Positions 47,308 through 56,327 of a stretch of DNA of 64,000 nt are shown one piece after another. Position numbers and translations under genes: made by a program. Origin of the DNA: Legionella_C dresdenensis (GTDB lineage Bacteria; Pseudomonadota; Gammaproteobacteria; Legionellales; Legionellaceae); NCBI RefSeq assembly GCF_042649825.1, contig NZ_JBHSAB010000001.1, positions 372,001 to 436,000 on the forward strand, read 5' to 3'. Every line of letters starts with the position of its first letter. The stretch's first letter is position 1. A model generated the notes under the pieces. It worked only from the letters and a program-made list of their open reading frames with translations, searched no databases and was not told the origin of the DNA.

Positions 47308-48572
47308 TTTGGCTTAATATTACTGGTATTGGAATAAAAACGGGTAATAGCAAAGTTGGCACGCTCTGCAGCCTGGTTAATCGCTTCGGCTGGCGATTTA
47401 ATACCGGCAAAGACTGCTTCCAACGCTTCATCATTAATCAGCCGCACCTGGTTCTGCGGTACAGCCGCATATGAGATGGCGTTGCTCTCTTCCTTTGTTA
47501 AATCAACTTGTGCCAATTGCAGAGTCGCTTCCCCTTGTAACCGGCTATAATCGCCTGTTGTTCCCAACGGCAGGTAACCCGTTTGATGGTGCCAATGCTG
47601 CTGGGTATCAGGATGAGCGATAAATTGAAAAAACAATGCCGTGCCGCGATATACATCCTCTGACTGGCCGGCAACAACCCATAAGGCAGCCCCGCCAATG
47701 ACATTATTCGATCGCGTGCTGGTAACTGTGTTGTCAATCGGGATAGCGGCCACACCCAGCGGAAATTTTACCAGCCCATCCAGGCTTTTATAGGCACCCG
47801 ATGACTGGCTAAACACTGGACAATGACCACTGGTAAATAACACCGTCGCATCGCTTGCCCTGCCGCCATACTGGAAATAATGTTTTTTCTGCCAGGCCTT
47901 CAAACGTTGTAAATGATTGATAACAGCCTGATTATTATAAGCAACTTTGCCCTGGTTAGTAACCACAGGCAAGCCATTTAAAGCCGAATAAGATTCTATC
48001 TGTATCCAGCCGGGATAAGCGCTGGTATAAGCGCAGGAATAACCCGCTTTCATTAATTTGGCAGCGGCTCTCTCCATTTCGTTCCAGTTTGAAGGAAAAT
48101 GATCGATCCCGGCTCTGGCAAACGCTGCCTTGTTGTAGTACATGACTGGGATTGATGTGTTAAACGGTAAAGCCTGCAGCTTGTCGTTTTTGCTGTAAAA
48201 ACTGCGTAACGCGGGCAAAAAGTCGTGTTCCGGCAGGGGAAGTTTCTGCTCCCGCATTAAATCATCTACCGGCTTGACTATGCCGGCAGGTGAAAGCATG
48301 CTGGCAGTACCCACTTCATACACCTGCACAATTGCTGGCGGTTTACCAGCATGAAAGGCAGCGGCGAAGCTGGTTATTGAATCCGTGTATTCGCCTTTAT
48401 AAACCAGCTTGATTTGATAAGCGGCATGCTCGTGATTAAATTGTCGGGCAAGCTGATTGATCTCATCCCCCAAGTGACCGGCAAGAGAGTGCCACATAAC
48501 AATTTCAACCGGCTTTGCCCAAAGCAATGCGCTAATGCACTGCAAAACGAGCAACAGAAAAAAGCGTTTCAT
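47304..48572 (-). CDS. ugpB: Glycerol-3-phosphate-binding protein, UgpB type
   Basis: A 422-residue periplasmic family-1 solute-binding protein. The signal peptide (1-19) ends at LLWA-KP, and the mature part starts VEIVMWHSLAGHLGDEINQL, as in UgpB; WIQIESYSALNGLPV and FNTSIPVMYYNK are typical. It should deliver glycerol-3-phosphate or glycerophosphodiesters to UgpA-UgpE-UgpC, whose genes lie 43 kb away. It overlaps the phosphodiesterase gene by ATGA. Confidence 0.88.
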   Translation of the reverse strand: MKRFFLLLVLQCISALLWAKPVEIVMWHSLAGHLGDEINQLARQFNHEHAAYQIKLVYKGEYTDSITSFAAAFHAGKPPAIVQVYEVGTASMLSPAGIVKPVDDLMREQKLPLPEHDFLPALRSFYSKNDKLQALPFNTSIPVMYYNKAAFARAGIDHFPSNWNEMERAAAKLMKAGYSCAYTSAYPGWIQIESYSALNGLPVVTNQGKVAYNNQAVINHLQRLKAWQKKHYFQYGGRASDATVLFTSGHCPVFSQSSGAYKSLDGLVKFPLGVAAIPIDNTVTSTRSNNVIGGAALWVVAGQSEDVYRGTALFFQFIAHPDTQQHWHHQTGYLPLGTTGDYSRLQGEATLQLAQVDLTKEESNAISYAAVPQNQVRLINDEALEAVFAGIKSPAEAINQAAERANFAITRFYSNTSNIKPK

Positions 48573-49291
48573 GACAACAGATCAGGGTAATCGCTAAAGA
48601 CGGCATCAGCCCCCCACTCCAGCAATTTACGCGCCTGCCGCTTACGGTTTACAGTATAAACATACAGCTTATATCCCTGCGATTTGATTTCCTGAACGCG
48701 ATCGGAAGTTAATGCCCGACGATTCATATGCACTGAATAACAACTCAAATCACGCGCTTTGTCATGCCAATTAATATCCCACTCATCCAGCAATAACCCC
48801 AGCGGCATTTCAGGCGCCAGAGAATGGCAAAGCGTTAATGCCTCCAGTTCAAAACTGGAGATCAAGGGCAACGGTTTGCCTGACGGCCAATAACGGTTAA
48901 TATGGCTCAATACCGCAACCGCAGTCTGGGCTGCAGTTCCAGGATAAGGTTTAATTTCAATATTGGCATTGAGATTAGTAAAAGTAAGCCATTTTAATAC
49001 TTCCCTGAAATGCGGGATTTTTTCGCCCTTAAAATGACGCGAAAACCATTTACCTGCATCGAGCGAACCTAAATAACTTGCGTCAACAAGACCAAACTCA
49101 CCTTTACCATTAGTAGTCCGTTTTAAACTTTCGTCATGAAAAACAAAAGGTTCGCCGTCAGCGCTGAGCATCACGTCAAATTCAATAAAGGTACATCCTA
49201 AAGCCAATGCTTTATCAAAAGCCGCAATGGTATTTTCAGGCGCATACCCTGAAGCTCCGCGGTGCCCAATTACGCCATTACTGATTTGCAA
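48569..49291 (-). CDS. ugpQ: Glycerophosphodiester phosphodiesterase, UgpQ type
   Basis: A 240-residue GDPD enzyme with the catalytic opening IGHRGASGYAPENTIAAF, the metal and acid positions in FIEFDVMLSADGEPFVFHDE, NIEIKP, and the C-terminal VNRKRQARKLLEWGADAVFSDYP. It has no signal peptide, so it acts in the cytoplasm and splits imported glycerophosphodiesters to glycerol-3-phosphate. I favour a TTG start at 49291, 8 bases after GGGGAG; another TTG at 49327 would overlap the gene before it by 50 bases. It is coupled to ugpB. Confidence 0.88.
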   Translation of the reverse strand: MQISNGVIGHRGASGYAPENTIAAFDKALALGCTFIEFDVMLSADGEPFVFHDESLKRTTNGKGEFGLVDASYLGSLDAGKWFSRHFKGEKIPHFREVLKWLTFTNLNANIEIKPYPGTAAQTAVAVLSHINRYWPSGKPLPLISSFELEALTLCHSLAPEMPLGLLLDEWDINWHDKARDLSCYSVHMNRRALTSDRVQEIKSQGYKLYVYTVNRKRQARKLLEWGADAVFSDYPDLLS

Positions 49292-49991
49292 CGCTGCCAC
49301 TCCCCTGTCTGTTTGAAGCCGCTTCAACCATAGCGCTCATAACCAGTTCATTACTCACAGCCATAGGAGCAGGCGCCGGCACGGCAGCCATTACCATCGT
49401 TTTCATTTCACGAGGCTGATAATTTTTAGGCTGGCCCTGGGGCTGGCCGTCGATAATATAAAGCCGGTTCACGCTATATTGCTGCGTAGTATAAACCTTG
49501 TTAAGCCTTGCGATCTCATCATTAACCTGACGATACAATTTTTCGCGCAGCTGATTTTTAATTTGTTCAACGTCCTCAAGCCCCGGTTTAAATTCTATGC
49601 TGGCAATAGTGTATGTCGCACCTGGCTTACTGACATCTTTGGCGGATTGATAAACATTAGTCAAATTCGCCTGCGGAACCCTGAGCTGCGCTTCAACAAA
49701 CAATTTTTCGAGCCCCGAGCTATCCTGTGAGCGCTCAAACTGGGTAATATGCCACTCGCCAGCCGCAATTTTTGCCAACTTGCCCATAATCGCCGCTCTC
49801 GTCTTTACCAAATCGGAATCAGTAAGCGCGGCATTAACATTCACAGTTAACAACGCAGTCTGGGTAGTAACCCATTGTTTGGCAGAAACCTGAAAAACAA
49901 CCTTATCCAATACCGGACGATTACCCGCCTCGGCACTTACAGCGGCAACTCCTAACAAGGAAAAAGCCAACATCCCGGCAGCTTTTCGCAT
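49278..49991 (-). CDS. Exported protein of unknown function
   Basis: A 237-residue protein with a signal peptide (MRKAAGMLAFSLLGVAAVSAEA). The mature part mixes strands and long helices (VEQIKNQLREKLYRQVNDEI) and vaguely resembles SIMPL/DUF541 periplasmic proteins, but I am not sure. GGGGA precedes the ATG. It is the first gene of the ugpQ-ugpB unit and overlaps ugpQ. Confidence 0.65.
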   Translation of the reverse strand: MRKAAGMLAFSLLGVAAVSAEAGNRPVLDKVVFQVSAKQWVTTQTALLTVNVNAALTDSDLVKTRAAIMGKLAKIAAGEWHITQFERSQDSSGLEKLFVEAQLRVPQANLTNVYQSAKDVSKPGATYTIASIEFKPGLEDVEQIKNQLREKLYRQVNDEIARLNKVYTTQQYSVNRLYIIDGQPQGQPKNYQPREMKTMVMAAVPAPAPMAVSNELVMSAMVEAASNRQGSGSVANQ

Positions 49992-50101
49992 TACTATCCC
50001 CTGACAATGATTAATGTGTTGCGATTATTGTAAATGAAATATATACAGCGATGCCATAGCAGCTGTTAATATTTCTTTTTTCGCTCCCGGCAAGATACTG
50101 T

Positions 50102-50187
50102 GTCATCCCCGCGTAGGCGGGGATCCATCCAGCAGACAAGGTAAGGAGCCAACTTGAGAAATGGATTCCCGCCTTCGCGGGAATGAC
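50102..50187. repeat. Repeat family 3, second copy (86 bp)
   Basis: Same 86-base element and orientation as at 35681-35766, with a few substitutions. It sits between divergent transcription units, in the 49992-50368 gap, upstream of the promoter at 50308. Confidence 0.85.
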
Positions 50188-50307
50188 GGTATCCTGACTT
50201 AAAGGCAGTAAGGCTTTCTCCCACTAAATTTGCGCAGCACAATGGCTAAATACAAACCAATATAACTGAATATCCTTTTTGAATCAGGACAAAATAAATT
50301 TAATTCA

Positions 50308-50336
50308 TTGATTTACGAAGCGAATCAGTCTATAAC
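50308..50336 (+). promoter_or_regulatory. Promoter of the amino-acid catabolic operon
   Basis: TTGATT (50308-50313), a 17-base spacer and TATAAC (50331-50336) match the sigma-70 consensus at nine of twelve positions. Transcription would begin near 50343, giving a short leader to the ATG at 50369. Confidence 0.5.
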
Positions 50337-50368
50337 ATTGGCATAAAAAATTTCATGGAGCCAGAAAG

Positions 50369-51442
50369 ATGATGTCCATTGAGAAAATAACACACACTGA
50401 AACTATCGCTATGCCCAGTAACGATTTTATGCAATATGCGCTTAGCCATGGATTTGGCGATCTGCATTTTAAAGCCGATCCAGCCACCGGCATGCAGGCT
50501 ATTATTGCGGTTCACAACACCAAATTGGGCCCGGCCCTGGGCGGATGCCGCTTTATTGAATATGACGATCTGTTCAGCGCTATTCATGATGCCATGCGCC
50601 TTGCCCGCGGCATGAGCTATAAAGCAGCACTGACAAATCTGCCGCTAGGCGGCGGTAAATCGGTCATTATCAAACCGAAAGGCGGTTTTGATCGAGCTAG
50701 TTATTTCCATACTTTTGGAAAATTTGTGAATGAACTGAACGGCCGATATATAACCGCGTTAGACAGCGGTACCGAATTGACCGATATGGCGAATATTGCC
50801 AGCCAGACATCGTATGTTGCCAGCCGGCCGGAACATGGCGATCCTTCGCCGTCAACTGCCCTGGGCGTTTTCCGCGGCGTACAGGCAGCGGCTTCGTTTA
50901 AATTCGGCAACGATAACCTTAGCGGCCGCCATGTCGCCATACAGGGATTAGGTCACGTAGGATATAACCTGGCTCGTCATTTACATGAAGCCGGCGCAAA
51001 ATTGACCGTCAGCGATATCAATAATGCAACTGTTGAGCGTGCCGTCAAAGAATTCGGCGCTACTGCAGTTACTGTTGACGCCATTCATAAAACAGATTGC
51101 GATATTTTCTCGCCCTGTGCTTTAGGCGCAATTATCAATGACCTGACCATTAACCAGATTCAGGCGCAAGTTATTGCGGGGGCAGCCAATAATCAGCTGG
51201 CGCATACCTATCATGGCAAGCTGTTGCATGAAAAAGGCATTTTATATGCTCCGGATTATGTGATTAACGCTGGCGGACTGGTATTTGCAGCCAGTAAATA
51301 TCTCAATATGCCCGAAGATCAGTTGCTTCAGAAAGTTAACGGTATCGCCGAGTCATTGTTAGAAATATTCCAACGCTCCAGCGATGAAGACCTTCCGACC
51401 AGTGAAATTGCTGATTGCCTGGCGCAGGAGAAAATCGCCTGA
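50369..51442 (+). CDS. Leucine/phenylalanine dehydrogenase family
   Basis: A 357-residue Glu/Leu/Phe/Val dehydrogenase. The substrate loop and catalytic lysines are Lys85 and Lys97 (GMSYKAALTNLPLGGGKS), spaced as in leucine dehydrogenase, and the NAD-binding loop is IQGLGHVGYNLARHL. GGAG lies 8 bases before the ATG. It removes the amino group of a branched or aromatic amino acid with NAD+. Next to hpd and fah, phenylalanine or tyrosine is a plausible substrate, but leucine cannot be excluded from sequence. Confidence 0.85.
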   Translation: MMSIEKITHTETIAMPSNDFMQYALSHGFGDLHFKADPATGMQAIIAVHNTKLGPALGGCRFIEYDDLFSAIHDAMRLARGMSYKAALTNLPLGGGKSVIIKPKGGFDRASYFHTFGKFVNELNGRYITALDSGTELTDMANIASQTSYVASRPEHGDPSPSTALGVFRGVQAAASFKFGNDNLSGRHVAIQGLGHVGYNLARHLHEAGAKLTVSDINNATVERAVKEFGATAVTVDAIHKTDCDIFSPCALGAIINDLTINQIQAQVIAGAANNQLAHTYHGKLLHEKGILYAPDYVINAGGLVFAASKYLNMPEDQLLQKVNGIAESLLEIFQRSSDEDLPTSEIADCLAQEKIA

Positions 51443-52101
51443 TGAAACAGTTGTTAATGACTCAGGAGCTTCACGACTACATGCTTGATGTATCACTGCG
51501 CGAGCATCCTGTGCTTGCCGCTCTTCGTGAAGAAACCGGAAAAATGGCGCTGGCCAATATGCAGGCAGCGCCAGAACAAGCTCAATTTATGCAGTTTCTT
51601 ATTCGCCTCATCAGAGCGCGCAAAGTTTTGGAAATTGGTACATTTACCGGCTACAGCTCGCTGGCAATGGCCTTGGCCTTGCCTGACGACGGTGAATTGA
51701 TAACCTGCGATATTAATCGGGATTGGACAGCGAACGCGCCCTCATTCTGGCGTGAAGCGGGCCAGGATCACAAAATTAAACTTAAACTCGCGCCTGCACT
51801 GGATACTATCAACGATTTGCTTGCGCAAGGTTATAGCCAGCAGTTTGATTTTATTTTCATTGATGCGGATAAAACAAATTACGTCAATTATTATGAGATG
51901 GCTTTAAAGTTAATCAATCCGTCGGGGCTCATTGCAATTGATAATATCTTTTGGGACGGCAAGGTAATTGATAACAATGAAACAGGCGGACAAACACGGG
52001 AAATTCGCCGCTTAAACCAGTTACTCAAGCAAGATGACCGGGTTGATGTCAGCTTATTGGCAATAGCCGATGGATTATTTCTGGTCAGACCGAAATCTTA
52101 A
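51442..52101 (+). CDS. O-methyltransferase, SAM-dependent (caffeoyl-CoA OMT family)
   Basis: A 219-residue class I methyltransferase with the SAM loop VLEIGTFTGYSSLAMALALP, the acidic strand end LITCDI and the metal/substrate motif FIDADKTNY. The ATG shares a base with the dehydrogenase stop (TGATG); a frame extension to 51415 lies inside the dehydrogenase. Its acceptor is unknown; a catechol or hydroxyphenyl compound would suit the operon. Confidence 0.85.
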   Translation: MKQLLMTQELHDYMLDVSLREHPVLAALREETGKMALANMQAAPEQAQFMQFLIRLIRARKVLEIGTFTGYSSLAMALALPDDGELITCDINRDWTANAPSFWREAGQDHKIKLKLAPALDTINDLLAQGYSQQFDFIFIDADKTNYVNYYEMALKLINPSGLIAIDNIFWDGKVIDNNETGGQTREIRRLNQLLKQDDRVDVSLLAIADGLFLVRPKS

Positions 52102-52124
52102 CATATATACATGGAGCAGCAGCT

Positions 52125-53189
52125 ATGGACAAGCATGCGGAAAGTAACCCTTGTGGATTGGATGGTTTTGCGTTTCTTGAATTTTCGGGCCCTGATGCGG
52201 ATCTGCTCCACAAGCAATTCAGCGAAATGGGATTTCAACAGGTTGCAGTACACCCCGATCAGGACATCTGCCTGTACCAGCAAGATCAAATCCAGTTTAT
52301 TGTAAACAATAGCCCTGACAGTCAGGCGCAAGCCCATGCCAGAACCCATGGCGCAGGCGCCTGTGCAATGGGTTTTAAAGTAAAAGACGCAGAAGCAGCC
52401 TATAATCATGCGATCAAAAATGGCGCGACTCCGTTTCAGGATTGCCAGCATGCCAACCATCACCTGCCGGCTATACAGGCGATAGGCGGCAGCGTGATTT
52501 ATTTTGTTGATGACAAACACCAGCCTTTTAACTACCAATGGCAGAAACGCTCCCCTGCAACAAAAAGCAATTGCGGTCTGGTAGCAATCGATCATCTGAC
52601 CCATAATGTCTATCGCGGCAATATGGATAAATGGGCGCAATTTTATGAATCTATCTTCAATTTTCATGAAATCCGCTTTTTTAATATTGTCGGTAAAATG
52701 ACCGGATTAATCAGCCGTGCCCTGTCAAGTCCCTGCGGTAAAATCAAAATTCCACTTAACGAATCAAAAGATGATTTTTCACAAATTGAAGAGTTCCTGC
52801 ATGAGTACAGTGGTGAAGGTATACAACATATCGCCCTGACAACTGACAATATTTACCATTCGGTACATACTTTACGCGATCAGGGCGTCAAGTTCCTTGA
52901 TGTTCCTGACACCTATTACGAAATGATTGAAAATCGTGTTCCCTGGCATAAAGAACCTGTTGCCAGACTACAGCAGGAGCGGTTGCTGATTGATGGTGAA
53001 AAAACCGAAGACGGCGGTCTGCTGTTACAGATTTTTACTGAAAACGTGTTTGGCCCGGTATTTTTTGAAATTATCCAGCGTAAAGGGAATCAGGGGTTTG
53101 GCGAAGGTAATTTCCAGGCTCTGTTTGAAGCCATTGAGCGCGACCAGATCAGACGTGGAACACTGCACGAAGCGCATCAGGAGAAATAA
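52125..53189 (+). CDS. hpd: 4-hydroxyphenylpyruvate dioxygenase (legiolysin type)
   Basis: A 354-residue two-lobed dioxygenase. The iron ligands are His157 (AIDHLTHNV), His235 (IQHIALTT) and Glu315 (VFFEIIQR), with spacing as in Pseudomonas HPPD. It converts 4-hydroxyphenylpyruvate to homogentisate, the precursor of pyomelanin pigment; the Legionella homolog is Lly. It lies between the methyltransferase and fah; its stop overlaps the fah start as TAATG. Confidence 0.93.
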   Translation: MDKHAESNPCGLDGFAFLEFSGPDADLLHKQFSEMGFQQVAVHPDQDICLYQQDQIQFIVNNSPDSQAQAHARTHGAGACAMGFKVKDAEAAYNHAIKNGATPFQDCQHANHHLPAIQAIGGSVIYFVDDKHQPFNYQWQKRSPATKSNCGLVAIDHLTHNVYRGNMDKWAQFYESIFNFHEIRFFNIVGKMTGLISRALSSPCGKIKIPLNESKDDFSQIEEFLHEYSGEGIQHIALTTDNIYHSVHTLRDQGVKFLDVPDTYYEMIENRVPWHKEPVARLQQERLLIDGEKTEDGGLLLQIFTENVFGPVFFEIIQRKGNQGFGEGNFQALFEAIERDQIRRGTLHEAHQEK

Positions 53190-54178
53190 TGAAACTGGCG
53201 ACACTAAAATCTGCCCGCAGCCGTGATGGCGAGCTTTGTCTGGTTAACAGACAGTTGACCAGGGCGGTCAAAGTCACTCAGATTGCACCGACATTACAAT
53301 TAGCGCTTGAACAATGGCCAGATGTATCCGGCCAACTGCAAGAAGTTTATCAGGCGCTTAATAATAATCAGGCTAACGGTGTCTTTGATTTTAATGCTGC
53401 TCAGTTTGCTTCCCCGCTGCCGCGCGCCTATCAATGGGCCGACGGCAGCGCTTATGTGAATCATGTAGAGTTAGTACGCAAAGCTCGTGGTGCGGAATTG
53501 CCAACCAATTTCTGGACCGATCCCTTACTCTATCAAGGCGGTTCAGATACCTTTTTAAGCCCGACAGAAGCAATCCCGGTTGGCGACATTGATTATGGCG
53601 TTGACTTTGAAGCAGAAATTGCGGTGATAACCGATGATGTACCTATGGGCATCACAACTGAACAGGCTGGCAAACACATTAAATTACTGATGCTGGTCAA
53701 CGATGTGTCATTACGTAACCTCATTCCCGATGAATTGGCCAAAGGATTTGGTTTTTTCCAATCGAAACCATCCAGTTGTTTTTCACCGGTAGCGATTACA
53801 CCTGACGAGCTTGGTTCACACTGGCAGGATTACCGTGTTCATTTACCTTTGCTCAGTTATCTGAATGGAAAATTATTTGGTCAGCCAAATGCGGGCGTTG
53901 ATATGACTTTTTCATTTGCCCGATTAATCGCGCATGCCGCCAAAACAAGAGCGCTCAGCGCAGGCAGCATTATAGGCTCAGGCACGGTATCCAATCTGGA
54001 TCGCAGCAAAGGCTCATCCTGCATTGCTGAAAAACGAATGCTGGAAATTCTGGCAGACGGCAAACCATCCACGCCGTTTATGCAATATGGCGATACCATC
54101 AGAATTGAAATGCTGGATGATAACCAGCAAAATCTGTTTGGAACTATTGAGCAGACTGTAATACCTTATGAGGGTTAA
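53189..54178 (+). CDS. fah: Fumarylacetoacetate hydrolase family protein
   Basis: A 329-residue FAH-family hydrolase with metal ligands in DYGVDFEAEIAVI and MLVNDVSLRN, and the C-terminal GTIEQTVIP. It splits fumarylacetoacetate to fumarate and acetoacetate at the end of tyrosine breakdown. It shares the TAATG junction with hpd and is followed after two bases by maiA, so the three are co-translated. Confidence 0.9.
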   Translation: MKLATLKSARSRDGELCLVNRQLTRAVKVTQIAPTLQLALEQWPDVSGQLQEVYQALNNNQANGVFDFNAAQFASPLPRAYQWADGSAYVNHVELVRKARGAELPTNFWTDPLLYQGGSDTFLSPTEAIPVGDIDYGVDFEAEIAVITDDVPMGITTEQAGKHIKLLMLVNDVSLRNLIPDELAKGFGFFQSKPSSCFSPVAITPDELGSHWQDYRVHLPLLSYLNGKLFGQPNAGVDMTFSFARLIAHAAKTRALSAGSIIGSGTVSNLDRSKGSSCIAEKRMLEILADGKPSTPFMQYGDTIRIEMLDDNQQNLFGTIEQTVIPYEG

Positions 54179-54180
54179 TT

Positions 54181-54807
54181 GTGAAACTTTATGACTATTT
54201 TCGTTCTACCGCAAGTTATCGGGTACGGATAGCGTTAAATTTTAAAAATATCAGCTATGAAAAGATTGCTGTCCATTTGATCAATAACGGCGGTGAACAT
54301 CATCATCCTGATTATTTACAGGTTAATCCGCAAGGTCTGGTACCTACACTGGATGAAAATGGCCATATTATCAGCCAATCCCTGGCCATTATTGAATACC
54401 TTGAAGAAATCTGTCCTGAACCAGCGCTGCTGCCAGCTAATCCTTATAGTAAAGCCCAGGTAAGAAGCCTGTCGCAATTAATAGCCTGTGATATCCACCC
54501 GCTTAATAACCTCCGGGTATTAAATCAATTGCGCGAGCAATTTGACGCGAATGAAGAACAAGTCATGACCTGGTATCACCATTGGCTGAAGCAAGGCTTT
54601 GACGCATTAGAAGCCCGTTTGCAGGCAATACCGCATAAGAATCAGGTCTGTTATGGCACTGATGTTTCTATGGCGGATATCTGCCTGGTTCCTCAAGTAT
54701 ACAATGCGCGCCGCTTCAACTTTCCACTGTCTGCTTATCCATTGATTACCGAGATCGACGCTTATTGCAATACTCTGCCGGCTTTTGTCAAGGCTCGGCC
54801 AGAATAA
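54181..54807 (+). CDS. maiA: Maleylacetoacetate isomerase (zeta-class GST)
   Basis: A 208-residue zeta glutathione transferase starting at a GTG (54181). The active-site pattern FRSTASYRVRIALNFK (8-23), the QSLAIIEYLEE segment and the C-terminal DVSMADICLVPQV are typical. It isomerises maleylacetoacetate to fumarylacetoacetate with glutathione. It is the last gene of the operon before a full copy of repeat family 2. Confidence 0.92.
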   Translation: MKLYDYFRSTASYRVRIALNFKNISYEKIAVHLINNGGEHHHPDYLQVNPQGLVPTLDENGHIISQSLAIIEYLEEICPEPALLPANPYSKAQVRSLSQLIACDIHPLNNLRVLNQLREQFDANEEQVMTWYHHWLKQGFDALEARLQAIPHKNQVCYGTDVSMADICLVPQVYNARRFNFPLSAYPLITEIDAYCNTLPAFVKARPE

Positions 54808-54811
54808 GTGT

Positions 54812-55080
54812 GTTGGGCTTTACAGCCCATAGCCGTCAAGTTAAGGATTAAATTTCTATATTCCACAATATCGTTCGGGCTGAAGGAAGCGCTTTAGCGC
54901 TGTCTCGAAGCCTGTGGTACAGTGCCACGCCTTCGAGACAAATGCTCCGCATTTTCCTCAGGCCGAACGAATATGGACTGTAAAACACATAGCATTCAGT
55001 TAAGGAATTTTGTACATTTACTATTCTAATTTCCTATGTACCGCGGCTTAGCTTGACGTCCATGAGCTTTACAGCCCAAC
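54812..55080. repeat. Repeat family 2, full copy (269 bp), inverted
   Basis: Same unit as 45219-45486 but in opposite orientation, with scattered substitutions. Outer ends and the nested central palindrome are intact. It occupies most of the 54808-55186 gap between maiA and the next gene and may terminate the maiA message. Confidence 0.85.
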
Positions 55081-55186
55081 ATTTAATGCATGATATTATC
55101 TGTTTGAAATCAACAAAAAATTATAGTATTGAATATTATAATTAACAAATGTACTATTAAAGCACAAAGCACTCTGGATAATCACA

Positions 55187-56191
55187 ATGTTAGATGTAAA
55201 CGCAATTTTTCAAGAACTCTTTAACACATACCCTGAACTGAAAAACTATTTCGAGAGCAATCCGCCAAAAACCAGATTGATAACGGATTTATTAAATACT
55301 TATAGGGTTAGTAGTATTGAAGGATCGCTTACACTGGTTGATATATGTGTTATTGGTGGAAAAAATGACCACATTAAGGCTTTGCCGTTTGAGACAATAA
55401 GAAAGGCAATGAAATATAATAATTATAGCGCTGTTTGTTGGGTTGCTCAGACAGGTAATATTGCCATTCTTCAGCACCTCGAAAAAGCCTTGGCAGCGGA
55501 TCAAAAAAAATCTGCCTTGAACGTAAATAATTATATGCCTTTTGTTTTGGCAGCGGAAAATGACCATATGGACGTCATTAAATTCTTTGAAAACTGGTTG
55601 AAAGATGAGGACGAAGAGATAAGAATGGCCCTGAAGCGGTACGAATATAATGTTTTTCGTAAGCTTAGTCACACTGATAAACTCGACTTTGTTAAGCATT
55701 TTGAGAGCTATTTGACCGATGAGGATAAAAAAGAGCTTGCCCGTGCTTCTAACTATTATGTTTTACGGCAAACAAAACTGAAGAATCAACCGGAAATGCA
55801 TGAACATTTCAAAGCCCATTTGCGAGTTGAAGATTTACTCAGTCAGGTTAAAACGATTTGTGATAATGAAGCGTATTGGAAAGATAAGGATTGTGATAAC
55901 GCTGTAGCTCTGCCGGAGACAATTAAAGCAGTTCAAGCGATCATTAAGGAAAAAGACGCTGACCCTGAGGCATGTATTATAGCCATTCAACAGTACTGTC
56001 AAAAACAGCATGACCAGCATTCCCGGATGAGTCCTCGTATGTTCTCGGGTCATCAAAAATTTACTAATGAATTTTGTAGTCTGCTTGCAGAAATTGATAT
56101 TCAGGATTTAAAGCCGAGTGCAGATAAGATCAGTCAACAACTTGATAGAAAATTTTCTGAGGCAATTAAATATCAGACCCATACGATGTAA
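55187..56191 (+). CDS. Ankyrin-like protein, candidate effector
   Basis: A 334-residue helical protein. Residues about 70-150 look like degenerate ankyrin units (SAVCWVAQTGNIAILQHLEK and PFVLAAENDHMDVIKFFENW). The C-terminal part (about 215-320) is a separate, charged helical segment. No signal peptide or membrane segment. The ribosome binding site is weak. The family is not recognised. Low-GC coding and ankyrin units match the other effector-like genes in the window. Confidence 0.65.
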   Translation: MLDVNAIFQELFNTYPELKNYFESNPPKTRLITDLLNTYRVSSIEGSLTLVDICVIGGKNDHIKALPFETIRKAMKYNNYSAVCWVAQTGNIAILQHLEKALAADQKKSALNVNNYMPFVLAAENDHMDVIKFFENWLKDEDEEIRMALKRYEYNVFRKLSHTDKLDFVKHFESYLTDEDKKELARASNYYVLRQTKLKNQPEMHEHFKAHLRVEDLLSQVKTICDNEAYWKDKDCDNAVALPETIKAVQAIIKEKDADPEACIIAIQQYCQKQHDQHSRMSPRMFSGHQKFTNEFCSLLAEIDIQDLKPSADKISQQLDRKFSEAIKYQTHTM

Positions 56192-56233
56192 AATATAATG
56201 GATCGCCATCTTCAATGACTCCAACCTGACGGC

Positions 56234-56253
56234 TATGGGCTGTAAAGCCCATA
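56234..56253. repeat. Fragment of repeat family 2 end
   Basis: TATGGGCT and AGCCCATA pair around GTAA, like the outer end of family 2. It lies 43 bases after the ankyrin-like gene and probably serves as its terminator. Confidence 0.5.
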
Positions 56254-56327
56254 TTCCATCTATCAAAAGCTATCCTTTTACACCCAAGCAAGATATAATT
56301 TAAACTAAGTGCTTTTTTTATACCCGA

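Noticed and set aside
52098..52667. Minus-strand ORF of 189 codons
   Set aside because: It lies wholly over hpd, whose iron ligands and family motifs are in the plus frame; the minus translation is cysteine-rich and unlike any protein.
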